A stretch of 46,762 nucleotides of DNA from Actinomycetota bacterium (lineage in GTDB: Bacteria > Actinomycetota > Thermoleophilia > Gaiellales > Gaiellaceae), in assembly GCA_005885245.1 (NCBI GenBank), contig VAWR01000057.1, forward strand, positions 3,157 to 49,918, in the 5' to 3' direction. Below are positions 28,866-44,768 of this stretch, piece by piece. The notes beneath the pieces are model-generated. The model ran no database searches, was not told the origin of the DNA, and was given only the letters and a program-made list of their open reading frames with translations. Position 1 is the first letter of the stretch. Each line of letters opens with the position of its first letter. Both the position numbers and the translations under genes were made by a program.

Positions 28866-29164
28866 TAAGCGTGCACCCCCTCGAAGATCTCGATCGAGTC
28901 GCCTGGGCGGAGTTGCACGATCGCCTTCTTCCAGCCGGGCTTCTTGCCACGCTGCAGGCCGCGACGCTTGGGCTTCGCCTGAACCTTGGAGACGTTCACA
29001 CGCAGCACCTTGACGCCGAAGAGCTCCTCGACGGCCTGCCGGACCTGGGTCTTGTGCGCGTCCGGATGGATGCGGAACGAGTACGTGTTGCTGCCCTCGA
29101 TCTGCGCGTAGCTCTTCTCCGACACAACCGGCGCGAGCAGCACTTCGTTGGGATGAAGGCTCAC
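28865..29164 (-). CDS. rplW: 50S ribosomal protein L23
   Basis: A 99-aa tunnel-exit protein that docks trigger factor and [70 protein letters not shown] 29164 overlaps the rplD stop by four bases (GTGA), with AGGAGAAGG upstream. Confidence 0.96.
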   Translation of the reverse strand: MSLHPNEVLLAPVVSEKSYAQIEGSNTYSFRIHPDAHKTQVRQAVEELFGVKVLRVNVSKVQAKPKRRGLQRGKKPGWKKAIVQLRPGDSIEIFEGVHA

Positions 29165-29787
29165 GACGCCTTCTCCTGCACGCGTTCGAGCGCATCCTGC
29201 GTGACGAGGACCGACCGTGCCCATACGAGCGCGGCGACTTCGAGCTTGTCCGGGGTCGTGACGACGACCCTGTCGATGTTGCGGAAAGACTTCGAGACGT
29301 TCTGTTCGTCGCCCGTTACGACCACGACGGGCAGTTCCTGCCCCCAGTTGGCCAGAAGCTCCACGGCGGCCCGCGTCGACGGCTCCGAGAAGCTCGCGCC
29401 GTCCAGCACGCCGAAGGTGCCGTCGGCCGCGTGCTGCGACAGGACGCCACGCAAGGCCGAGCGGCGCGCCTTGCGGTTCACCTTGACCTCGAAGTCCCGG
29501 GGTGTCGGCGCGAACGCGACGCCGCCGCCCGTCCAATGCGGTGCTCGAGTGGTACCTGCACGGGCGCGGCCGGTGCCCTTCTGGCGCCATGGCTTGGCGC
29601 GTCCGCCACGGACGAGCCCACGGCTCTTCGCGGCGCGCGTCCCGGCCCGGTCGGCGTTGAGCTCAGCACGCACGGTCTCGTGCACGACGTGCGGCTTCAG
29701 CTCCGCGCCGAAGACCGAGGCCTCGAGCGTCAGGTCCTTCGACTTCTTGCCCGCGGAATCGAGGAGCGGTGCTTTCGGAGCAGCCAC
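29161..29787 (-). CDS. rplD: 50S ribosomal protein L4
   Basis: A 208-aa protein: [22 protein letters not shown], the tunnel loop [28 protein letters not shown], and the C-terminal [32 protein letters not shown]4 is the S10-operon autoregulator in E. coli. GTG 29787 overlaps the rplC stop. Confidence 0.96.
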   Translation of the reverse strand: MAAPKAPLLDSAGKKSKDLTLEASVFGAELKPHVVHETVRAELNADRAGTRAAKSRGLVRGGRAKPWRQKGTGRARAGTTRAPHWTGGGVAFAPTPRDFEVKVNRKARRSALRGVLSQHAADGTFGVLDGASFSEPSTRAAVELLANWGQELPVVVVTGDEQNVSKSFRNIDRVVVTTPDKLEVAALVWARSVLVTQDALERVQEKAS

Positions 29788-30431
29788 TACCTTGTCGCCT
29801 CACGGACTTCGACGAAGCCGTTCTTGGGCCCCGGCACTGCGCCCTTGACCAGCAGAAGGTTCTCGTCCGGTCGGACCTCGTGGACGACCAGTCCCACCTG
29901 CGTGATGCGCTTCCCGCCCATGCGGCCGGCCATCTTGATTCCCTTGAACACGCGCGAGGGAGTCGCCGACGCGCCGATCGATCCTGGCTTGCGGATGTTG
30001 TGCGAGCCGTGCGTCTTCGGGCCGCGGTGGAAGTTGTGTCGCCTGATCGTCCCCGCGAAGCCCTTGCCGTGGGAGATCCCGCTGACCTTCACCTTCTCGC
30101 CCGGCTCGAACGCCTCGACGGTCACGTTCTCGCCGACGATCAGCTCACTCTGGCCACGCAGCTCGAGCAGGCCACGGTAGGCCCCACTGACGTTGTTCTT
30201 CTTCAGATGCCCGAGCTCGGCCTTCGAGACCTTGCGCTCGGCGGCCTCGTCGTAGGCGATCTGGACCGCGTCATAGCCGTCCGCGTCCGCGGTTTTGACC
30301 TGCACGACCGGACACGGCGCGGCCTCGATCACCGTCACAGGCGTGACGACCCCGGTCTCCGAATCGAAGATGCGCGTCATGCCAAGCTTCCTGCCGACGA
30401 TCCCCTTCATCGACGGTTCTGCCGGTGACAT
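29787..30431 (-). CDS. rplC: 50S ribosomal protein L3
   Basis: A 214-aa protein: MKGIVGRKLGMTRIFDSETG, the family signature FAGTIRRHNFHRGPKTHGSHNIRKPGSIGA and VFKGIKMAGRMGGKRITQVGL. Two ATGs are possible: 30431, used here, and 30410, which begins exactly at MKGIVG like most L3; neither has a good ribosome site. Structured element copy D lies immediately upstream. Confidence 0.95.
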   Translation of the reverse strand: MSPAEPSMKGIVGRKLGMTRIFDSETGVVTPVTVIEAAPCPVVQVKTADADGYDAVQIAYDEAAERKVSKAELGHLKKNNVSGAYRGLLELRGQSELIVGENVTVEAFEPGEKVKVSGISHGKGFAGTIRRHNFHRGPKTHGSHNIRKPGSIGASATPSRVFKGIKMAGRMGGKRITQVGLVVHEVRPDENLLLVKGAVPGPKNGFVEVREATR

Positions 30432-30439
30432 TGGTGGAT

Positions 30440-30565
30440 GCCTGGGTCGCGAGCACCAAGCGATGCAATGGCGCTCGCGCCTCCGGCGCTCACGAGAGTG
30501 CCTGGGCAGGACTGCCCAGGCGCGACTGAGGACGCGGCAGCGCGCAGCGTGATCGCGGGCCAGGC
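30440..30565. repeat. structured intergenic element, copy D (rpsJ/rplC), divergent
   Basis: Plus strand: outer stem GCCTGG (30440-30445)/CCAGGC (30560-30565); inner stem GCGATGC (30460-30466)/GCAGCGC (30537-30543) with one A-G mismatch; GC-rich hairpin shared with copy B (about 30468-30496); hairpin GCCTGGGCA-ggac-TGCCCAGGC (30500-30521), a wholly different sequence from the CGTAGCC hairpin of A-C but at the same place; invariant ACTGAGGACGC (30525-30535). Confidence 0.78.
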
Positions 30566-30591
30566 GCCGCCGAATGTTGCCGGTAGAGCCG

Positions 30592-30897
30592 TCATAGCTT
30601 GATCTCGATATCTACGCCGGCCGGGAGGTCGAGCCGCATCAGCGAGTCGACTGTTTTCGGCGTCGGCGAGTGGATGTCGATCAGACGCTTGTGCGTGCGC
30701 ACCTCGAAGTGCTCCCGCGAGTCCTTGTCCTTGAACGGCGACCGGATCACGCAGTAGACGTTCTTCTCGGTGGGCAGCGGCACGGGACCGGTGATGGTGG
30801 CGCCGGTTCGCTGAGCCGTCTCGACGATCGACTGAGCCGACTTGTCGAGCTGGTGGTGGTCGTAGCCCTTGAGACGGATACGGATCTTCTGAGCCAT
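30592..30897 (-). CDS. rpsJ: 30S ribosomal protein S10
   Basis: A 101-aa protein, also NusE in antitermination complexes: [73 protein letters not shown]. It follows tuf by 20 nt and heads the S10 part of the superoperon. Confidence 0.97.
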   Translation of the reverse strand: MAQKIRIRLKGYDHHQLDKSAQSIVETAQRTGATITGPVPLPTEKNVYCVIRSPFKDKDSREHFEVRTHKRLIDIHSPTPKTVDSLMRLDLPAGVDIEIKL

Positions 30898-30917
30898 TTG
30901 GCGAACCGGCGCCCTTC

Positions 30918-32111
<1,194 letters not shown>

Positions 32112-32128
32112 GCTTCTCCTTCCTTGTG

Positions 32129-34219
<2,091 letters not shown>

Positions 34220-34224
34220 CTTCG

Positions 34225-34695
34225 CTACCACCTGTAGTGCGCGAAGGCCTTGTTGGCCTGCGCCATCCGGTAGACGTCGTCCTTGCGCTTGAACGCCCCG
34301 CCCTGCTGGTTGAGCGCGTCGAGGATCTCGGCGGAGAGCTTCTCGATCATGCCTTTCTCACGGCGGTCGCGGGCGAAGTCCACGAGCCAGCGCACCGCGA
34401 GCGTGCGCGCTCGTCGCTGGGGCACCTCGACGGGTACCTGGTAGTTCGCACCGCCGACTCGGCGGCTCTTGACCTCGAGGACGGGCGTCACGGTCTTCAC
34501 GGCCTGCTCGAGCACCTCGACCGGCGGCTTGCCCGTCTTCTCGCCGATGCGCTCGAGTGCGCTGTAGACGATCTGCTCGGCGGTCGACTTCTTGCCGCGG
34601 CTCATCACTTTGTTGATCACCTGCGTGACGAGGGGCGAGTTGTAGACGGGATCCGGCTCGACCGGCCGGGCCTGGACTTCTGCACGGCGCGGCAC
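34225..34695 (-). CDS. rpsG: 30S ribosomal protein S7
   Basis: A 156-aa head protein, the family length: [102 protein letters not shown]. The start is GTG 34695, next to the rpsL stop, with AAAGG upstream. Confidence 0.97.
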   Translation of the reverse strand: MPRRAEVQARPVEPDPVYNSPLVTQVINKVMSRGKKSTAEQIVYSALERIGEKTGKPPVEVLEQAVKTVTPVLEVKSRRVGGANYQVPVEVPQRRARTLAVRWLVDFARDRREKGMIEKLSAEILDALNQQGGAFKRKDDVYRMAQANKAFAHYRW

Positions 34696-34697
34696 TA

Positions 34698-35069
34698 CTA
34701 CGAACCTTTCTTGGCGCCGTACTTGGAACGGCCCTGCTTGCGGTCGGACACGCCGGCGGCGTCGAGCGCTGCACGGATCACCTTGTACCGCACACCCGGG
34801 AGATCCTTGACGCGGCCGCCTCGGACAAGTACGACGGAGTGCTCCTGGAGGTTGTGGCCCTCGCCGGGGATGTAGGTCGTGACCTCCATCTGGTTCGTCA
34901 GGCGGACGCGCGCCACTTTCCGAAGCGCCGAGTTCGGCTTCTTCGGGGTATGGGTGAAAACGCGCGTGCAGACGCCGCGCTTCTGCGGCGCCCCGCCGAG
35001 AGCAGGCGTCTTCGTCTTCCCCTTCTGGAGAGCGCGACCCTTGCGGACGAGTTGGTTGACGGTGGGCAT
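34698..35069 (-). CDS. rpsL: 30S ribosomal protein S12
   Basis: A 123-aa decoding-centre protein: [49 protein letters not shown] and [28 protein letters not shown]. The residues PKKPNS (Lys at the streptomycin-resistance position 43 region) look wild type. A perfect AGGAGG precedes the ATG. First gene of the superoperon. Confidence 0.98.
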   Translation of the reverse strand: MPTVNQLVRKGRALQKGKTKTPALGGAPQKRGVCTRVFTHTPKKPNSALRKVARVRLTNQMEVTTYIPGEGHNLQEHSVVLVRGGRVKDLPGVRYKVIRAALDAAGVSDRKQGRSKYGAKKGS

Positions 35070-35143
35070 GAACCTCCTGGAAAATTTCCCTTCTCACACA
35101 GCAACGGTCGGCGGGGCCGATGGCCCTGCCAACCGGACGAGGC

Positions 35144-35172
35144 ATGGTACCGAAAGGAGGGAGACCCCGCAA
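35144..35172 (-). promoter_or_regulatory. promoter of the str-S10 superoperon
   Basis: On the minus strand TTGCGG (plus 35167-35172) and TACCAT (plus 35144-35149) are exactly 17 bp apart and give a leader of about 70 nt before rpsL. The rest of the divergent region 35070-35328 shows nothing else recognisable. Confidence 0.5.
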
Positions 35173-35328
35173 ACCCCGAAACCCCGCTTCTGGAGCGAAA
35201 CGAGGAGGGCATTTGCCCCGTTTTCCACGGCACCTTCGGGTTCGTTTTTCCTGTTTGCAAAGACTAGTGAGACCGCTCGGACGCCACTACAGTGAGTCGG
35301 CGGATTTCATCTTCCCTGCGGCAAATCG

Positions 35329-36492
35329 ATGACCACCATTCTGATCGGGATCAGTGTGGCCCTTGGCGCCCTCGTCGTGCTACTCCTGGCCCTGCTCGTC
35401 GTCCGCTGGCGGTCCGACAACTCGGCCGACGAGCGCGTCGCCGAGGTCGTCGCGACCCTGAACGCCCGGATGGACGAGCTCGGACGGGAGCTGGCAGGGG
35501 CGCTCGAGCGCGCCGAGGAGGAAGGACGCCGGAGTCGCATCTTCGGGGAGCTCGCGGGCTCGATCGACCTCGACGAAGTGCTCTCCAGGACACTCGAGGC
35601 GGCCGGCGCCCTCGAGGGGGCCGATGCAGCCCTGATCATGCTCCCGGATCCCCAGGGCGGGAAACCGCTGGTCGCAACGCTTGGCCTGTCCGTCGAGGAG
35701 GCGGAGCGTCACGCGATCACCGGGCCCCCGGACGGCCGCCTGGCCCGCTCGATCTCGATGTCGTACACCTATCCCGAGCTCGAACGGGGCGAGCGTGACG
35801 AGGCGGCGATCAGCAGCGGCCTCGCCGTGCCTCTCCCCGGCGAGACAGCGACGCTTGGCTACCTGACCGTCTTCACACGCACGAAGGGCCACCAGTACTC
35901 GGACGACGACGTGCGGCTGCTCGAGACGCTGGCGGTGCGCGCCGGCCCCGCGATCGAGAACGCGCATCGTTTCCGCGAAGCCCGCCAGCTCGCCGACCTC
36001 GACGCACTTACGGGTCTCCACAACCGGCGCTTCTTCCACGAGACGCTCGCCCGCGAGTGCGCCCGTGCGCACCGCTACGAGCGCAAGCTCTCCCTGATTG
36101 TCTTCGATCTGGACGACTTCAAGGACGTCAACGATCGCATCGGCCATCTGGCGGGGGACTCCGTGCTCGCCGAGGCCGCGGAGCGCGTCCGCGACGTCGT
36201 CCGGACCGCGGACATTGCGTGTCGCGTGGGCGGGGATGAGTTCGCGGTCATCCTGCCGGAGTCGGCGATCGGGGACGCCGACCAGCTCTATCGCCGAATC
36301 CAGAACGCGGTCTCCTCACGGCCTCTCGGCCAGGGCGGGAAGTTGTTCCTCTCTGCGGGCGTCGCAGAGCTCCGCGCAGAGGACGACCCCGTCGCGTTCT
36401 TCCAGCGGGCGGACGACGCCCTGTACCGCGCGAAGGAAGCCGGCAAGGGCCGCGTCGTCTCGGCCAACTCGCCCCGGCTCGGTCCGGCCTAG
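35329..36492 (+). CDS. membrane-anchored diguanylate cyclase (GAF-GGDEF)
   Basis: A 387-aa signalling enzyme making c-di-GMP from GTP. One N-terminal membrane helix (residues 4-26), a short coiled coil (about 35-70), a GAF domain (about 75-215) and a GGDEF domain (about 222-380). The active site GGDEF is at 301-305 and the inhibitory I-site RTAD at 292-295 has the canonical five-residue spacing, so product feedback is expected. Substrate-site residues DALTGLHNRR and FDLDDFKDVND are intact. It is divergent from rpsL. Confidence 0.94.
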   Translation: MTTILIGISVALGALVVLLLALLVVRWRSDNSADERVAEVVATLNARMDELGRELAGALERAEEEGRRSRIFGELAGSIDLDEVLSRTLEAAGALEGADAALIMLPDPQGGKPLVATLGLSVEEAERHAITGPPDGRLARSISMSYTYPELERGERDEAAISSGLAVPLPGETATLGYLTVFTRTKGHQYSDDDVRLLETLAVRAGPAIENAHRFREARQLADLDALTGLHNRRFFHETLARECARAHRYERKLSLIVFDLDDFKDVNDRIGHLAGDSVLAEAAERVRDVVRTADIACRVGGDEFAVILPESAIGDADQLYRRIQNAVSSRPLGQGGKLFLSAGVAELRAEDDPVAFFQRADDALYRAKEAGKGRVVSANSPRLGPA

Positions 36493-36518
36493 CTCGCCGG
36501 CGAACCGCGACCCTCGTC

Positions 36519-38285
36519 TCAGCCGGTAACGGCCAGGAAGGGGAGGTAGTTCGTCAGGTCGACCTCGCTCAGCTCCGGCATCTGGTCGCGCCAGCAGATC
36601 GCCTCGCTCAACGCGGTCCTCTGCGCCGACATCAGCCACGTGGGGAAGCGGTCTTCGCGCGCCTGCGCCATCAGCGCGGTGCGAATGGCCGTCCGCACGT
36701 TCGCGAGCGGCAACGTTGCGAGCGGCTGTGGCGGACCGAGCGGACGGACATGCACGGGCCCGAGCGGCGACCAGACCGTCGACCAGCGGCCCGAAGCGAC
36801 GTTCATCAGCTGAGGCGGCGCAGTCGAGGCGAGCGCGTAGCCGGAGCGCTTGCCGCCCAACCACTGCATCCCGGCCTTGGCCTGGACCAGGCGCGCGTTC
36901 AGGTCGCCGTACGTGTCGTGGTAGTCGGCGATCGCGCGCGTGCTCGGAGCGGCCACGCGAAACCCGCTCTCGATCCGCGCGTGGCGCAACTCGTCGCCGA
37001 TCACGCCGCGCGCCACGAAGAGGCTGCTGTGCGCCTCGGCAATCGCGTTGACGTACGCGCCTCGAGACCCACCGAACCGTGCTGAGACGATCGAGCGTTC
37101 CGCAGCGAGGATGTCCGAGGACGTCACCGGCGCCGCCTTTTGCTCCACCGCTCGAGCAAACGCGTTCGAGAACGCAAGCTCGGGGTCGCCGGTGAGCTTG
37201 AGGAGGGGGTTGATGGAAGACCAGCGAACGGTGCCTCTTCCGATCTGACACCTCAACCCCGGGGCCAAAATGAGCTGTCCTTCGGTTCGTGAAGCCACGA
37301 ATCCCTTGCCGGCAGCGTGCGGCCCGTTGCACAGGTTCGGGCTGCGGGTCCAGAGATATACGCACGCGGCTTTCGACTTCGCGGGATCCATCTCGCCCGG
37401 CGTCGTCTTCCACTGCGCCCAGCCCCAGGACCAGACCGAGCTGAACTTCATCTCGCGCGCGACGTAACCGGCGGCGAGCGCCTGCCACTTGACCGTCCGA
37501 AACCATGGCTGCGCGCCGAGCCCTTCGCGGCCGCCGCTTCCCTTGGTCGTCTGGAAACCGAGAAAGACGCCGAGCTTCGAGACCGGAAGTCCGATCTTCG
37601 TGAAGTCGAGGATTCCGTTCCGGAACGCCTGGCGCAGCGTGCGACTGCCACGGATCGGGCCCTGCCTGTAGATCAGCGGCGCGGGAAAATACACCTCGCG
37701 GACGATCCCGGCGACATCTGCAACCTGCCGCCACCAGTCGCCGGCCGTACCGTCCGTGTACGGCTTCGCGTTCACGAGGAGCCACGGCTGCGCTCCCCGC
37801 TGCCGCAACGTCTGCAGAAAGAGCAGCACGTTCGCTCGATACTGGGCGTTCGTCGCCGACCAGGGCACCGCGAGCCAGGAGCCGAAGAGCTCGTTCTCGG
37901 CGATCACCGGGTTCGTGCAATCCATCGCCTGTGCCGCGTACTCGTAGAACTTGTTCGCCTTGTCGACAATCGTGCTCGGATCCGCCGGAGCGCTCGTCGT
38001 CCCGACTCGCCTGTTGAGATAGAGGTCGAAGTACGCCGTTTGCGCGCCGCCCGCCCGCAGCTTCGGCGGATAGATGAGGTTCGAGGCGAGCGCGGTGACA
38101 CCCGGCCGCGCGAAGAGATTCCAGAACGGAACCGACCCGTCTGCAAAGTCGAGCCAGAGCGGCGTCTTCCCCGTGAACAGCGAACAGTTCGCCTGCAGTT
38201 CCTGCGCAGGCGCGCGACCGCTCCCCAGGAGGGCAAGAGCGGCGGCGGCAGCGACGGCGGCGGCCAGGACCCCGAGCCTCTTCAC
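36519..38285 (-). CDS. large secreted protein, unknown function (possible TIM-barrel N-terminal half)
   Basis: A 588-aa exported protein. The N-terminus KRLGVLAAAVAAAAALALLGSG is a signal peptide ending near APA-QE. The first 300 residues are rich in Trp/Tyr/Phe and have alternating strand-helix stretches with ENELFGSWLAVPW, PWLLVNAKPY, VFLGFQ and SVWSWGWAQW, suggestive of a glycosidase-like TIM barrel, though no family is recognised. The C-terminal part is helical (TSSDILAAERSIVSARFGGSRGAYVNAIAEAHSS; DYHDTYGDLNARLVQ). GTG 38285 is the start that gives the signal peptide; a TACTGT box lies 7 nt upstream, so the mRNA may be leaderless. Confidence 0.75.
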   Translation of the reverse strand: MKRLGVLAAAVAAAAALALLGSGRAPAQELQANCSLFTGKTPLWLDFADGSVPFWNLFARPGVTALASNLIYPPKLRAGGAQTAYFDLYLNRRVGTTSAPADPSTIVDKANKFYEYAAQAMDCTNPVIAENELFGSWLAVPWSATNAQYRANVLLFLQTLRQRGAQPWLLVNAKPYTDGTAGDWWRQVADVAGIVREVYFPAPLIYRQGPIRGSRTLRQAFRNGILDFTKIGLPVSKLGVFLGFQTTKGSGGREGLGAQPWFRTVKWQALAAGYVAREMKFSSVWSWGWAQWKTTPGEMDPAKSKAACVYLWTRSPNLCNGPHAAGKGFVASRTEGQLILAPGLRCQIGRGTVRWSSINPLLKLTGDPELAFSNAFARAVEQKAAPVTSSDILAAERSIVSARFGGSRGAYVNAIAEAHSSLFVARGVIGDELRHARIESGFRVAAPSTRAIADYHDTYGDLNARLVQAKAGMQWLGGKRSGYALASTAPPQLMNVASGRWSTVWSPLGPVHVRPLGPPQPLATLPLANVRTAIRTALMAQAREDRFPTWLMSAQRTALSEAICWRDQMPELSEVDLTNYLPFLAVTG

Positions 38286-38410
38286 CGGCAACACAGTAGC
38301 CCGCGGAACGGGCGTCCTAACGAACGTTTTACGTTTCCGCACGCGAAGGACCGCCCGCTGGAGCGTGGGCCCACCTCGATTTCCGGCGGCGGGAGCGGTA
38401 GCTTGGGTTC

Positions 38411-39895
38411 GTGCAGCGGAGGAGGATCGGGCTCGCGCTCGCCGCGGCGGCCGCCGCCGCAATCGTCGTCTCGGCGATCGCAGCGGGTTCCGGGAACACA
38501 CGGCCGGCTGCGCACAGAGCCGCACCTACGTGGGCGGACGTAGCCCCGATCTTTGCCGAGAAGTGCGCGGGCTGTCACACACCCGGCGGGATCGCTCCGT
38601 TCTCGCTGCGCAGCGCGCGAACTGCAGCCGCATATGCGAACGGCATCCTCGTGATGACAAAGCTCGGGAGGATGCCGCCGTGGATGCCGGGCAAGGATTC
38701 CCCGGCCTATCTGGGGCAGTCGCGACGGATCTTGACTCCGGCCGAGAAGAACCTGATCGCCCGCTGGGTACGTGGCGGCGCGCGGATCGGGGCAGGCCGC
38801 CCGGTCGAGCCGGTCGGCGGGACCACCAATGCTCCCGGAACGACGCTGACCCTTGCCCCCGCGAAGCCGTACCTTCCGAAGGCGGCGGTCGGCGGGCTCG
38901 ACGACTACCACTGCTTCCTGCTCGAGCCGCACCTGGCACAGAACGCGTACGCGACGAGCGCCGTCATCAAGCCGCAGCAGCCTGGAATCGTGCACCACGT
39001 GATCCTCTTCGAGGCGGCAGGAGAGAACGCAATCGACGCACGGCGGCTCAACGACGCGTCAGGCGGCAACGGGTGGACCTGCTTCGGCGGCCCCGGCCTG
39101 TCCGAGACGCATCCAACAGCCGATTCGGCCGCGAACGACAGGCTCGGCGCGCCGCCGTGGATCAGCGCCTGGGTGCCGGGACACACGACGAACGACACGC
39201 CGTCGGGAACCGGCGTGCTGGTGCATGCAGGTGCCGCGATCGTCATGCAGGTGCACTACAACCTCATTCACAAGGCCAAGCCGGACCGGTCACGCGCAGT
39301 CATCCGCTTCGCCCCGGCCGCCGACACCAACCTGACGCCGCTGAACACGATCCTGATCCCAGCGCCCGTCGAGCTCCCATGCCCGCGCAGCATCCGCTCC
39401 CGGCTCTGCTCGCGAGACGTGGCCGTCAAGGACGAAATACGCAAGTACGGCTACAACGCCGCGCTGATCCCGTCCGGGCTTCTCTACATCTGCGGCAAGT
39501 CACTGGGCGAGTACCCAAGGTCGCCCGCGAGCGTCAGGTCGCTGACGACGACGTGCGACCGCCGCGTCAACCGTCCCCTCCGCATCTACGGCGTCGCGGG
39601 CCACATGCACCTCCGCGGCTTCGACATTCGAATCGAGCTGAATCCGGGGGCGCCGAATGCCCAGACGCTTCTGCACATTCCGCGCTGGAACTTCCACTGG
39701 CAGGACGCGTACTACCTCGCTCGGCCGGTGGACGCGAACGTCGGCGACACGATTCGCGTCACCTGCCGCTTCGACAACTCGGCGATCAGGCAGCCGCTCG
39801 TGAACGGGAAGCTGCAGAAGCCGCGCTACGTGCTCTGGGGCGAAGGCACGACCGACGAGATGTGCCTCGGCCTCCTACAGGCAGCGGATCGCTAA
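38411..39895 (+). CDS. secreted copper type II monooxygenase (PHM/DBH-like) with N-terminal cytochrome-c-type motif
   Basis: A 494-aa exported protein. After a signal peptide or anchor (residues 7-26) comes a short haem-binding region with CAGCH (52-56) and a Met-rich RMPPWMPGK that could give the axial ligand. The rest matches the two-copper monooxygenase fold: His195-His196 (VHHVIL) and His282 (VHYN) as the first copper site, His398 and His400 (GHMHLRG) plus Met484 (DEMC) as the second. PHM/DBH enzymes hydroxylate C-H bonds using an external electron donor; the haem domain may supply electrons. GTG 38411 is the start that gives the signal peptide. Confidence 0.83.
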   Translation: MQRRRIGLALAAAAAAAIVVSAIAAGSGNTRPAAHRAAPTWADVAPIFAEKCAGCHTPGGIAPFSLRSARTAAAYANGILVMTKLGRMPPWMPGKDSPAYLGQSRRILTPAEKNLIARWVRGGARIGAGRPVEPVGGTTNAPGTTLTLAPAKPYLPKAAVGGLDDYHCFLLEPHLAQNAYATSAVIKPQQPGIVHHVILFEAAGENAIDARRLNDASGGNGWTCFGGPGLSETHPTADSAANDRLGAPPWISAWVPGHTTNDTPSGTGVLVHAGAAIVMQVHYNLIHKAKPDRSRAVIRFAPAADTNLTPLNTILIPAPVELPCPRSIRSRLCSRDVAVKDEIRKYGYNAALIPSGLLYICGKSLGEYPRSPASVRSLTTTCDRRVNRPLRIYGVAGHMHLRGFDIRIELNPGAPNAQTLLHIPRWNFHWQDAYYLARPVDANVGDTIRVTCRFDNSAIRQPLVNGKLQKPRYVLWGEGTTDEMCLGLLQAADR

Positions 39896-39898
39896 TAA

Positions 39899-39943
39899 AG
39901 CGCGAGAATCCGGCGCCTTCGGCGCCATGATGATTCTCGCGCT
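39899..39943. terminator. 12-bp hairpin with nested 6-bp hairpin after the copper monooxygenase
   Basis: AGCGCGAGAATC (39899-39910) is complementary to GATTCTCGCGCT (39932-39943); inside, GGCGCC-ttc-GGCGCC adds a second stem. It starts 3 nt after the stop codon and has no T tract; probably a terminator or 3' stabiliser. Confidence 0.6.
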
Positions 39944-39960
39944 GCCGACAGCGTTTGGTA

Positions 39961-39987
39961 GCGAGGCCGGGCAAAGCCCGGCCTCGC
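39961..39987. terminator. perfect 12-bp GC hairpin in the rpoC/monooxygenase gap
   Basis: GCGAGGCCGGGC, loop AAA, and its exact complement. It is placed between convergent genes and could stop transcription from either side, although no T tract follows on either strand. Confidence 0.5.
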
Positions 39988-39992
39988 GGCCA

Positions 39993-40114
39993 GGGTCAGG
40001 TCTTGCATTTCCTCACTACCCGCCAAGTGGCGGTGTGCACGACTTGACCGCCATCTCCTTCATCGAGCCACGGTCAGGGCCTTGAACGGCGTGACCGAAT
40101 GCAAGACCTGACCC
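39993..40114. mobile_element. 122-bp inverted-repeat element, REP/RAYT-type MITE candidate
   Basis: Both ends carry the 17-bp arm GGGTCAGGTCTTGCATT (39993-40009) and its exact complement (40098-40114). The middle contains a CCGCC/GGCGG hairpin (40020-40033) and no transposase. From memory, a GGGTCAGGTCTTGCATT-like terminus flanks REP-associated Y1 transposase loci in other bacteria; this copy would be a non-autonomous derivative. It ends 10 nt from the rpoC stop codon. Confidence 0.6.
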
Positions 40115-40124
40115 CATTTACTTC

Positions 40125-44699
<4,575 letters not shown>

Positions 44700-44768
44700 C
44701 GCGCGTCACTCCTTCTTCCCTTGAAATTTTCTCGTGCCCGTTCCACAGAGCGCCTGGCTTTCTTCTCC

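Noticed and set aside
40044-40082. A 12-codon minus-strand frame with a ribosome-site-like GAAGGAG inside the MITE
   Set aside because: Too short to support as a gene; it lies in the core of an inverted-repeat element and no homologue is known to me.
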